Made by a program: the position numbers and the translations under genes. Positions 35,700 through 44,399 of a DNA stretch of 64,000 bases are shown here, piece by piece. A model generated the notes under the pieces. It did not search any database. It was given only the letters and a program-made list of their open reading frames with translations, and had not been told where the DNA came from. Numbering within the stretch: position 1 is the first letter of the stretch; every line of letters starts with the position of its first letter. The stretch is from Paractinoplanes atraurantiacus (lineage in GTDB: Bacteria; Actinomycetota; Actinomycetes; Mycobacteriales; Micromonosporaceae): assembly GCF_900215205.1 (NCBI RefSeq), contig NZ_OBDY01000003.1:296993-360992 (forward strand), in the 5' to 3' direction.

Positions 35700-36755
35700 C
35701 TACCTCTTCGGTAGCGGCGCCCTGTTCCACCACAGCGACAGACCCACTCCGGCGAACACCAGCAATGCCCCGGCCAACACGAACCAGACCGACACCTCGA
35801 CCTCCTGCTTGCGCAGGTTGAACTCGCGCGGCAGATCGGTCAGCACGTCGACCAACTGATCCGCGTCCTCGGCCCGGAAGTATTTGGCGCCGGTCACGTC
35901 CGCGACCTGTGTCAGGGCGTCCTCGTCGATCTCCTGATTGCGGCCGGCGCCCCGCCCGCCGCCGCCGAACCGGCCCCCGCCGAAGGGCGAGTCGCCGCCG
36001 ATCTGGTCGGCCGTGCAGACCATCGGAGCGGGCGTGGTCGTGCCGAAGCCGATCGTGTAGACGCGCACCTTGCGGGCCGCCGCCTGCTCGGCCGCGGTCA
36101 CCGGGTCGACGCCGGTCGTGTTCGAGCCGTCCGTCAGCACGACGATCGTGTCCGGCTCGTAGTCACCGGTGTTCTCCAGCGGCGGCAGGTCGGCGCCCGT
36201 CTTCGCCACGTTCGGGTTCGTCTCGGCGATCGCGTCGATCGAGGTCAGGATGGCCTGGCCGATCGCCGTTCCCCGGGCCGTGCGCAGCGTGCCGATCGCG
36301 TCGATCAGCGAGTCCTTGTCCGTCGTCGGCGCCACCAGCAGGCCCGCGATCCCGGAGAAGGCGACCAGGCCGATCCTGGTCCCGTCCTGCTGGGCCTTGA
36401 TGAACTCGCGGGCCGCCTCGGTCGCCACCGAGAACCGGTTCGGCTCCACGTCGGTCGAGCACATCGAGCCCGACACGTCGATGGCCAGCAGGATCGACGT
36501 GCTGTTGGACGGCACCGACACCGTCGCCTGGGGCCGGGCCAGCCCGACCGCCAGCGGCAGGAAGCCGGCCAGGAAGAGCCAGACCGGGATGCGGCGCTTC
36601 CAGGACGTCCGCCCGGGGAGCGCGGCCCGGATCACCGCGACGCTGGAGACGGTGACGGCGGTCCGCTTGCGGCGCCGGTTCAGCCACCAGCGGGCCGCCA
36701 GCAGCAGCGGCACGGCCAGCAGCGCGAGCAGCGCCCACGGCCAGCTGAACGACAT
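35700..36755 (-). CDS. VWA-domain membrane protein (BatA-like)
   Basis: The 351-residue protein has two N-terminal membrane helices, a von Willebrand A domain (about 85-310) with an intact MIDAS (AIDVSGSM, then TARGTAIG and VLTDGSN), a Gly/Arg-rich insert (GGGRFGGGGRGAG) and a final membrane helix (about 322-342). It is the last gene of a five-gene operon with MoxR, DUF58 and a second VWA protein. Such sets are thought to act as metal-dependent chaperone or assembly systems at the membrane. Its ATG shares a base with the previous stop (TGATG). Confidence 0.88.
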   Translation of the reverse strand: MSFSWPWALLALLAVPLLLAARWWLNRRRKRTAVTVSSVAVIRAALPGRTSWKRRIPVWLFLAGFLPLAVGLARPQATVSVPSNSTSILLAIDVSGSMCSTDVEPNRFSVATEAAREFIKAQQDGTRIGLVAFSGIAGLLVAPTTDKDSLIDAIGTLRTARGTAIGQAILTSIDAIAETNPNVAKTGADLPPLENTGDYEPDTIVVLTDGSNTTGVDPVTAAEQAAARKVRVYTIGFGTTTPAPMVCTADQIGGDSPFGGGRFGGGGRGAGRNQEIDEDALTQVADVTGAKYFRAEDADQLVDVLTDLPREFNLRKQEVEVSVWFVLAGALLVFAGVGLSLWWNRAPLPKR

Positions 36756-37723
36756 CAGACGATCCTTCCGTGCCAGCGGGTGCCCAGCAGCGCGCCGAGC
36801 ATGAGCAGCAGCAGGGCCACGCCGGCGAACGGCGCGGTCAGCTCGACCGGCTCCTTCTTGGCGGTCAGCCGCAGGTCGATCGATTTCGTCGTGTCGGACA
36901 CCGCCGCGGCGTCACCGGCCGGGTGATAGGCGCCGCCGGTGACCTGCGAGATCGTGGTGAGGGTCTGCTCGTCGAGCCGGGTGCCGAGCTGGAAGCCGTC
37001 CACCTCGACGGTCCCGCCCTTGGCCGTGCCCACGCCGACGGTCTGGATGCGCACCCCCGCCGCGGCCGCCAACTCGGCCGCCGCCTCGATGTCGGGCCCG
37101 CCCGTCTCCTGCCCGTCGGAGAAGACCACGATCGTCGCCGACGGCCAGTAGCCGAGCTCGGGCGCCGGCGCGCCCTCGTCCGGCAGGGCCACCGGCTTGC
37201 CGGTGATCGTGCCGAGCCCGACCAGGATCGCCTGCCCCAGCGACGTGCCGCCACTGGCCGAGAGCCGCCCGATCGCCGCCATCGCCGCGTTGTGGTCGTC
37301 GGTCGGCGCCTGCGTGAGCAGCGCCTGGTCGCCGAAGACGAGCACACCCACGTCGACCGTGTCCGGCTGGTCCTCGACGAAGTCCTTCGCCGCCTGCTGG
37401 GCCGCCGCCAGCCGCGACGGGCTGACATCGGTCGCCCGCATGCTGTTCGACACGTCGAACGCCAGCAGCACGGTCCCCGACACATGCGGCACACTCAACT
37501 CGGCCTGCGGCCGGGCCAGTCCCACCAGCAGAACCGGCAGGGCGAAGAGAATCAGTCCGTACGGCAGGTGACGGCGCACCGCCGAGCCCCGGCCGACCAT
37601 CGACGCGAAGCCGGCCGCCGCCAGCGCCGAGCTGCGGCGCCGCTGGAGCCAGACGTAGCCGTAGACCGCCGCCGCCGTGACGACCACCGCGACGATCAGC
37701 AGCAGGGGATGGAGGAAGCTCAC
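36755..37723 (-). CDS. VWA-domain membrane protein (BatA/BatB-like)
   Basis: The protein has 322 residues from a GTG that overlaps the DUF58 stop by 4 bp. Layout matches the next gene: N-terminal membrane helices (FLHPLLLIVAVVVTAAAV), VWA domain with MIDAS AFDVSNSM, ASGGTSLG and VVFSDGQE, and a C-terminal helix (ALLLLMLGALLG). The two VWA proteins are paralogues, suggesting a heteromeric complex. Reading the true start as GTG avoids a long shadow extension into the DUF58 gene. Confidence 0.88.
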   Translation of the reverse strand: MSFLHPLLLIVAVVVTAAAVYGYVWLQRRRSSALAAAGFASMVGRGSAVRRHLPYGLILFALPVLLVGLARPQAELSVPHVSGTVLLAFDVSNSMRATDVSPSRLAAAQQAAKDFVEDQPDTVDVGVLVFGDQALLTQAPTDDHNAAMAAIGRLSASGGTSLGQAILVGLGTITGKPVALPDEGAPAPELGYWPSATIVVFSDGQETGGPDIEAAAELAAAAGVRIQTVGVGTAKGGTVEVDGFQLGTRLDEQTLTTISQVTGGAYHPAGDAAAVSDTTKSIDLRLTAKKEPVELTAPFAGVALLLLMLGALLGTRWHGRIV

Positions 37724-38601
37724 CGGCGCCCCCGTCCGGACCGGCGCACCATGTCGATCAGTGCGGTCAGCATGTCCTGGTCGGTGGTGACCCGGTGGGC
37801 CGCCACTCCGGCCTTGCGCATGCCCTCGGCCACCGCGTCCTCGCGGGCGCCGACCTGGTCGGCCAGCCGGCCGCGCAACAGCGGGTCGCTCGTGTCGACC
37901 AGCAGTTGCTCGCCCGTCTCGGCGTCCTCGACCAGGATCACGCCCACGTCGGGCAGCTCCAGCTCGGACGGGTCGACGACTCGGATCACGACCACCTCGT
38001 GCCGATGGGTCAACATCGCCAGAGAGCGGTCCCACCCCGGCTCGCCGATGAAGTCCGACATCACGAAGACGAGACTGCGGCGCCGCGAGGTCGTAGCCGC
38101 CGCCATCCTAAACATTTCCGATAAATCCGTAATAGCGGAAGATTTGGGCGCGGGAGCCAGCAGCGCTCGCGTGATCCGCAGGATCTGATCGCGTCCCGGC
38201 CGGGGTGGGATCACCTGGTGGCTGTCGTTGTCGAACAGGACCGCCCCGACCCGGTTGCCACCCTGCGAGACGAGCCGGGCCAGCGCTACCGCGAGTTCCG
38301 CGGCGACTGATTCCTTGCCCTGACCTCGCCCGAAGCGCATCGAGGCCGACCGGTCCACCACCAGCCAGGCGGTCAGCTCGCGGTCCTCCGTGTACTGACG
38401 GATGTACGGCTCGTCGAGCCGCGCCGTGACGTTCCAGTCGATGTGCCGGACGTCGTCCTCCGGCACGTACGCCCGCAGGTCGGTGAAGTCGATGCCGGTG
38501 CCGTGCCACACCGTGCGGTACGCGCCCTGCAACCGCCCGTCGAGGCGGCGGCCGAGCCGCCACTCCAGGCGCCGCAGCAACCTGTCCGAAGGGGTGGTCA
38601 T
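37720..38601 (-). CDS. DUF58 protein with a TTA codon
   Basis: The protein has 293 residues. The DUF58 core is clear: TGIDFTDLRAYVPEDDVRHI, then DWNVTAR. The VWA-like half carries the metal motif VVDRSASM. It is soluble and sits between the MoxR ATPase and the first VWA protein, as in the classical moxR-DUF58-VWA arrangement. Leu160 is encoded by TTA (38122-38124), inside an unusually AT-rich stretch of about 40 bp (38108-38147). TTA is very rare in such genomes and is read by the bldA tRNA in Streptomyces, so translation of this operon could depend on development. Confidence 0.9.
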   Translation of the reverse strand: MTTPSDRLLRRLEWRLGRRLDGRLQGAYRTVWHGTGIDFTDLRAYVPEDDVRHIDWNVTARLDEPYIRQYTEDRELTAWLVVDRSASMRFGRGQGKESVAAELAVALARLVSQGGNRVGAVLFDNDSHQVIPPRPGRDQILRITRALLAPAPKSSAITDLSEMFRMAAATTSRRRSLVFVMSDFIGEPGWDRSLAMLTHRHEVVVIRVVDPSELELPDVGVILVEDAETGEQLLVDTSDPLLRGRLADQVGAREDAVAEGMRKAGVAAHRVTTDQDMLTALIDMVRRSGRGRR

Positions 38602-38604
38602 GCG

Positions 38605-39606
<1,002 letters not shown>

Positions 39607-39621
39607 GGTCCGTCCTTTTTC

Positions 39622-40443
39622 TCAGAGGGGCGGTGCTTGTCCGTCGCCCTCGCCGGCGCCGAGAGCGGCCCCGATGGGTACGGCGAAACCGATGCCGATG
39701 AAGGTGCCGGCGTCGGTCGGGTTGGCCAGCGCCACCACGACGCCGACGACCTGGCCCTGCGTGTTGATCAGCGGCCCGCCCGAGCTGCCCGGGTTGACCG
39801 CCGCGTCGAACTGGATGAGACCGGCGATGTCGCCGCCCCGGTCGCGCGACAGCGTGCGCTCCAGGCCGGAGACGACGCCGCTGGTGGTGGTGGCGGTCAG
39901 GCCGAGCGGGTTGCCGATGGCCACCACGTCGTCGCCGATCGCCGAGCCGCCGCCGAGGACCGCCGGCACCACCGTCTCGGGCAGCTTGGCCGGGGTCAGG
40001 GTGGCGATGTCCTGCGCGGGCTCCGAGCTCGCGACCTGTGCGGTCGTCTCGCTGCCGTCGGCGTACGCGACCTGGATGTTCTTGGCGCCCTCGATGACGT
40101 GGTACGCCGTGAGGATCGTGCCGTCCGCGTTGACGATGAAGCCGGTGCCGCTGTCGGCGCCGGCGCTGCTGCCGCTGGCCTTGATCAGCACGACCGAGGG
40201 GCGCAGCGCCTGATAGACCTCGGTGACGGTCATCGGCCCCTGCGAGGCCGACGGCGAGGGAGCCGGCCGTGGCGCCGCGGCGGGCTCCGGTGAGGACCGG
40301 AAGAGCACGACCGCGGTGATCGCCACCGCCCAGAGCACGACGGCGCCGGTCAGCAGCTTCCTGCCCCGGCCGATCTTTTTCGGCGGCGGCTCGGGCGGCG
40401 GCGGGTCGGGCGCGGCGCCGTCGGACCGCAGCACTTCCATCAC
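39622..40443 (-). CDS. Membrane-anchored HtrA-like serine protease (S1C)
   Basis: The 273-residue protein has a Pro-rich cytoplasmic start, one membrane helix (about 30-50) and a trypsin-fold domain with His (LTAYHVIEG), Asp (DIATLTPA) and Ser (NPGSSGGPLI). It ends right after the protease domain, so it lacks the PDZ domain of standard HtrA/DegP. It heads the MoxR operon (15 bp to MoxR), which suggests it matures or degrades the VWA partners outside the membrane. Confidence 0.88.
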   Translation of the reverse strand: MMEVLRSDGAAPDPPPPEPPPKKIGRGRKLLTGAVVLWAVAITAVVLFRSSPEPAAAPRPAPSPSASQGPMTVTEVYQALRPSVVLIKASGSSAGADSGTGFIVNADGTILTAYHVIEGAKNIQVAYADGSETTAQVASSEPAQDIATLTPAKLPETVVPAVLGGGSAIGDDVVAIGNPLGLTATTTSGVVSGLERTLSRDRGGDIAGLIQFDAAVNPGSSGGPLINTQGQVVGVVVALANPTDAGTFIGIGFAVPIGAALGAGEGDGQAPPL

Positions 40444-40562
40444 GTCGCACCCGCAACAGTGAGCATCTCTCGACTCTAAGAGCGGTTTCTCAAAATCCGC
40501 TAAGAGCTTGCGCCGCTTTTCATAAGGCGTTTCACCTGCCGGGACGCGGGCATTTGGGTCTT
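40444..40562. promoter_or_regulatory. Divergent promoter region with TAAGAGC repeats
   Basis: The region between the HtrA-like operon and tspO is AT-rich. It holds two direct copies of CTAAGAGC-type sequence (TAAGAGC at 40477-40483 and 40501-40507), 24 bp apart. Both promoters should lie here; the repeats may be a regulator site. Confidence 0.35.
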
Positions 40563-41048
40563 ATGACGTACGCCGCCCGGAGCCCGCACGCCACACACCG
40601 CTGGATCGCCCTCGCCGTCTTCGGGCTGGCCGTCTTCGTCGCTGCCGCGATCGGTGGCCTCGGCGTCTCCGGTACCTCGACCGAGTACAACGGCCTGGAG
40701 CAGCCCGCCTGGGCGCCGCCGTCGTGGCTGTTCGGGCCGGTCTGGACGGTCCTCTACGTGATGATCGCGCTGGCCGGCTGGCTGGTCTGGCAACGGGTGG
40801 GCTTCACGCTGCCGATCTGGCTCTACACCGCCCAACTGGTGCTCAACGCGATCTGGACGCCGCTGTTCTTCGGCGCCGGCCAGTACGGCCTGGCCTTCGC
40901 CGACATCGCCGTGCTGTGGCTGCTGATCGGCGCCACGGTCGTCACCTTCTGGAAGGTTCGCCGCGGCGCCGCGCTGCTCCTGCTGCCCTACTGGGCCTGG
41001 GTGACCTACGCCAGCGCCCTCAACCTGGCCATCTGGCAGCTCAACTGA
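40563..41048 (+). CDS. tspO: TspO/MBR family membrane protein
   Basis: The 161-residue protein has five membrane helices. The family signature WAPPSWLFGPVWTVLYVMIA is complete, with NAIWTPLFFGAG and PYWAWVTYASALNLAIWQLN at the end. TspO proteins bind tetrapyrroles and steroids in the membrane and are often linked to stress. Length is typical. An in-frame TTG 9 bp upstream is less likely. It overlaps the tail of the convergent frameshifted gene by 8 bp. Confidence 0.93.
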   Translation: MTYAARSPHATHRWIALAVFGLAVFVAAAIGGLGVSGTSTEYNGLEQPAWAPPSWLFGPVWTVLYVMIALAGWLVWQRVGFTLPIWLYTAQLVLNAIWTPLFFGAGQYGLAFADIAVLWLLIGATVVTFWKVRRGAALLLLPYWAWVTYASALNLAIWQLN

Positions 41049-41372
41049 ACAGGATCTTGGCGCCGTCCTGACCCAGCGCCGCGAAGTCGGCCTCCACGTC
41101 GTCCCGGCTCAGCACCCCCTTGCGGACGGCCCGATGACGCACCATGTGCCAGACGAAGACGTCGAGGTTGTCGAAGCGGGTGTCCGCCTCGATGACCTCC
41201 TCCTCGTGGAACCAGACGGCGACCTGCCCGTTGGTGAGCGGACCCGCCGGTCGAGAGCGGCCAGTGCGGCCGCGTCCGCCGGCGCGAGCCGGGCCAGGTC
41301 GGCGCCGAGCGCGGATCTTAGCGGCAACGATCCATATCGAAACAGGTGCCAACTTCGCTCCGTGTCTTCCAA
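41041..41372 (-). pseudogene. Conserved hypothetical protein gene, frameshifted
   Basis: Two frames together make one protein of about 110 residues. The start (MEDTERSWHLFRYGSLPLRS) lies in one frame, and the end (NGQVAVWFHEEEVIEADTRF, then FVWHMVRHRAVRKGVLSRDD) in another. The switch falls near 41240-41255. The length (332 nt) is one base short of whole codons. No function is known. A real decay or a sequencing error cannot be told apart here. Confidence 0.6.
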
Positions 41373-41411
41373 AAGTCCCCTCCGTCACAGCATGATGATC
41401 GCGGTGACACT

Positions 41412-43130
41412 ATGAGTGAAGAGCAGCTGCCGCCGAGTGTGCTTTCCGAGATCGGGAGCCCGATCCGGGAGAACAGGCTGTCCGCCGTGGAGGAGCTGTC
41501 CCGGCTGGCCTGGGGCAACGACCTCGAGACGGCCGCCGCCGCCCGGCTGGCCCTCCAGCAGATGATGGACGACGACAGCCGCAGTGTGTCCGCCGCCGCG
41601 GCCGCCGCCCTCGAGCGCACGGCCGTGCGCCTCGACCCCGAGCGCGTCGACTTCGGCGTGGTCGCGGCCGAGACACCCCGCCTGGTCGCCGACGTCCTGG
41701 TCGAGGGGCCACCGCTGGCGATCGCCGGCGCCACGGTCACCGTCTCCGGTCCCGGCCTGCGCGCCATGCTCACCGACCGCCAGCTGCGGATCATGTGGCT
41801 GCCCCGCTCCGACTGGCTCGACGGCTCGGTCACCGTGCGCGGCCCGGCCGGCTGGGCCGACGTCCGGGTCACCGGCCAGATCGCGGCCACGGTCCCGATG
41901 GCCCAGGTGCCGGCCGATGCCGGCGGCATGCGGACGTACGACGGGGTGCCTGGCTACGGCGCCTACGGCCCGGCCCGGGTGACCGTGCTGCCACCGCCGC
42001 CACCGCCCGCGAGAAGGCAGATCGGCACGACCGTGCTCGTCGCCATCCTCACCACGCTCGTCGTCCTCGGCGGCGCCGGCGTCGCGATGGCCCTGCTCAA
42101 CGGCACGGCGCCCAGCCGGAACGTGGCCGCCGAGCCCACCACGCCCGAGGCCGTCGAGGCGATCGGCTCCGCCGACCCGGCGACGCCGCAGGTCACCCGG
42201 GTGCCCCTGGGCGCGCGGGTGAAGAGCCTGGCCGTGCCCAAGGTCGCCGGGACGGTCCGGGTCGGCACCGAGCCCGAGGGCCTCGCCATCTCGCCCGACA
42301 GCCGCACGGTCTACGTGGCCAACCAGAACTCGCACATCCTCTCGATCATGGACGTGCCGACCCGCAAGGTCACCTCGGTGACCCTGCGGAACAACCCCCG
42401 CTTCGCCACCACCTCGCGCGACGGCCGGCTGATCTTCGTCTCGATGTACGAGGCCGACAAGCGCACCGGCAGCGGCGTGGCCGTGGTCGACGCGCGCACC
42501 AAGAAGGTCCTGCGCTACCTGCAGACCGGCCTCCAGCCGTACACGTTGTCGGTCGGCCCCGACGGCAACCTGTGGGTGCCGATCCACAGCGAGGGCCGGG
42601 TCGAGGTCTTCAAGGCGGGCAGCCTGGAACGGGTCGGCAACATCATCCTGCCGCCGAACCCGCACGCGGTCGGCTTCTCGGCCGACCTCGGCCGCGCGTT
42701 CTCCGCCAACCACGAGTCCAACCTGGTCTCGGTCATCGACATGCGGACCAACAAACTGGTCACGACCATCCCGGTGAGCCGCGCGCCGCACAGCATCGCC
42801 GTCTCCCCGGACGGCCGGGTCGTGCTGGTGGCCGGCTACGAGGCGAACACGGCCGACCTGATCGACGCCAACACGCTGCGGCGCAGCGGGCCGTACCCGG
42901 TCGGGCGCGAACCGCAGAGCGTCGGCGTCTCGGCCGACGGCAGACACGCGTACGTGGTGAACGAGGGCGACAACACGGTCTCCGTGCTGAACACGACCAC
43001 CGGCGTGGCCACGGCCACGGTGAAGGTCGGCGGCAGTCCGCGCAGCATCGTGGTGGCGCCCGACGGCAAGCTCGCCTACGTCTCCAACGGCAAGGACCAC
43101 ACCATCACGGTGCTGCGGGTGGGGGAGTGA
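41412..43130 (+). CDS. Membrane protein: helical-repeat domain plus YVTN propeller
   Basis: The protein has 572 residues. The N-terminus (1-75) is a small alpha-solenoid, HEAT-like (ENRLSAVEELSRLAWGNDLE). A beta-rich domain follows (75-190), then a Pro-rich stretch (PPPPPPARR), one membrane helix (about 203-225) and an outside seven-bladed YVTN propeller (about 280-570; for example SPDSRTVYVANQNSH, SPDGRVVLVAGYEANT). Its stop overlaps the sigma-factor start by 4 bp (GTGA). The order suggests a surface propeller whose state is passed to the sigma/anti-sigma pair. Confidence 0.85.
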   Translation: MSEEQLPPSVLSEIGSPIRENRLSAVEELSRLAWGNDLETAAAARLALQQMMDDDSRSVSAAAAAALERTAVRLDPERVDFGVVAAETPRLVADVLVEGPPLAIAGATVTVSGPGLRAMLTDRQLRIMWLPRSDWLDGSVTVRGPAGWADVRVTGQIAATVPMAQVPADAGGMRTYDGVPGYGAYGPARVTVLPPPPPPARRQIGTTVLVAILTTLVVLGGAGVAMALLNGTAPSRNVAAEPTTPEAVEAIGSADPATPQVTRVPLGARVKSLAVPKVAGTVRVGTEPEGLAISPDSRTVYVANQNSHILSIMDVPTRKVTSVTLRNNPRFATTSRDGRLIFVSMYEADKRTGSGVAVVDARTKKVLRYLQTGLQPYTLSVGPDGNLWVPIHSEGRVEVFKAGSLERVGNIILPPNPHAVGFSADLGRAFSANHESNLVSVIDMRTNKLVTTIPVSRAPHSIAVSPDGRVVLVAGYEANTADLIDANTLRRSGPYPVGREPQSVGVSADGRHAYVVNEGDNTVSVLNTTTGVATATVKVGGSPRSIVVAPDGKLAYVSNGKDHTITVLRVGE

Positions 43131-43552
43131 GCCGGCGCGACCGTGCCGCCGGCGAGGTGCTCGTGCGGCGGCTCTTCACCGAGCACGGCGCCGCGCTTCT
43201 GGCGTACGCGTCCCGGCTGCTCGGCGACCACACGCAGGGGGCCGAGGTCGTTCAAGAGGCGCTGGTGCGTGCCGCTTTCACCGATACAAGGGCGGATCTC
43301 TTCGAGGCCGTACGCGACCTGGCCGTCGCCCGCCTCCGCACGCGCCCCCAGGCCGTCATGCCGGCCACGGGGTCGATGGAGATGCTGCGTGCCGTGGAGG
43401 CCCTGCCGCCCGAGGAGCGCGCGGTGCTCAACGCGCTCTACTTCCAGGGCCGCAACGTCAAGGAGGCGGCCACGACGCTCGGCATGCCCGCCGAGACGGT
43501 CAAGACGCGCAGCTACCAGGCCCTGCGCCACCTGCGCGGAGTCTCGGCATGA
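43127..43552 (+). CDS. Compact ECF-like sigma factor
   Basis: The protein has 141 residues from a GTG overlapping the propeller stop. The start is like region 2.1-2.2 (LFTEHGAALLAYASRLLGDH, VVQEALVRAAF), but the rest of region 2 is shortened to FEAVRDLAVARLR. Region 4 is complete (LPPEERAVLNALYFQG, then AATTLGMPAETVKTRSYQAL). It is about 40 residues shorter than typical ECF factors, so -10 recognition may be altered. It is encoded between the propeller protein and a zinc-finger anti-sigma factor. Confidence 0.8.
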   Translation: MSRRDRAAGEVLVRRLFTEHGAALLAYASRLLGDHTQGAEVVQEALVRAAFTDTRADLFEAVRDLAVARLRTRPQAVMPATGSMEMLRAVEALPPEERAVLNALYFQGRNVKEAATTLGMPAETVKTRSYQALRHLRGVSA

Positions 43553-43590
43553 CGGGCCACGCGAGAGATCAGCTCGGGGTGGTGGCGTGA
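43549..43590 (+). other. 13-codon mini-ORF duplicating the anti-sigma start
   Basis: ATG 43549 overlaps the sigma stop and encodes MTGHARDQLGVVA, ending in a TGA (43588-43590) that overlaps the anti-sigma GTG (43587). The peptide matches the first 13 residues of the anti-sigma factor (MSGHVTDQLGAYA) at eight positions. The two copies are offset by 38 bp, so the second is out of frame with the first. It looks like a decayed tandem duplication that now forms a translational coupling leader. Confidence 0.7.
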
Positions 43591-44282
43591 GCGGGCACGT
43601 GACTGATCAGCTCGGCGCCTACGCGCTCGGCGTGCTCGGCGACGACGAGTGGGCGGCGGTCCACGCCCACGTCGAGGGGTGCGAGACGTGCCGGCGCGAG
43701 CTGGGCGAGCTGCGCGCGACCGAGGAGCTGCTCGGCGAGGTGCCGCCCGAAGCTTTCCTGGACGGGCCGCCGCAGGGCGGCGATCTACTGCTCGAACGCA
43801 CCCTGGCCCAGGTGCGGGAGGAAGGCGACCGCCGCGACCGCAGCCGTCGTCTGGTGTGGACCCTCGCGGCCGCGCTCGTCGCGGTGGCGGCGCTCGGCGG
43901 CGGGGCGCTGGCCGGTCGCAGCGCGGCGCCCTCACCCGTCGCGGCCACCCAGCCGCCGGCGCCGGCCTCGGCCGCCCCGGCCGTCTCGGGCGCCGCGACC
44001 AACGCCGCCACCGGCGTCAGCATGAACGTCACCGTCCGGCCCGCGGCCGGATGGGTGCGGCTCAGCGCCTCCGTCGGCGGCGTTCCCGCCGGCGAGCAGT
44101 GCCGTCTCTACGTCGTCGGGGCGGACGGCGCCCGGCAGTTGGCCGGCAGCTGGCTGGTCTCCGAGACCGGCGACTCGACCGGCACCACCGTGGACGGCAG
44201 CGCCCTGGTGGCCCCGGCCGACGTGGCCGCCGTCGAGGTCGAGACCTACGCGGGCCGGCCGCTGGTGCGGGTCGACCTGTAG
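43587..44282 (+). CDS. Zinc-finger anti-sigma factor with outside beta domain
   Basis: The protein has 231 residues from a GTG. The N-terminal anti-sigma zinc-binding domain has the HxxxCxxC motif (HAHVEGCETCRREL) at about residues 25-38. A membrane helix (about 93-112) is followed by an outside anti-sigma-K-like beta domain (about 140-231, VRPAAGWVRLSASVGG). It should sequester the sigma factor encoded just upstream. Translation probably re-initiates after the mini-ORF that separates the two genes. Confidence 0.87.
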   Translation: MSGHVTDQLGAYALGVLGDDEWAAVHAHVEGCETCRRELGELRATEELLGEVPPEAFLDGPPQGGDLLLERTLAQVREEGDRRDRSRRLVWTLAAALVAVAALGGGALAGRSAAPSPVAATQPPAPASAAPAVSGAATNAATGVSMNVTVRPAAGWVRLSASVGGVPAGEQCRLYVVGADGARQLAGSWLVSETGDSTGTTVDGSALVAPADVAAVEVETYAGRPLVRVDL

Positions 44283-44399
44283 ATGGTCTTGGGCCAGCTA
44301 TCGCCATCGTCTAAGTAGACGCATATCATCAGAGCGTAATTGGACGGTCGCATAGCGTTATTTTCTGAACGGCGTCACCTTCTGGCGGGGGTGGTTCGG

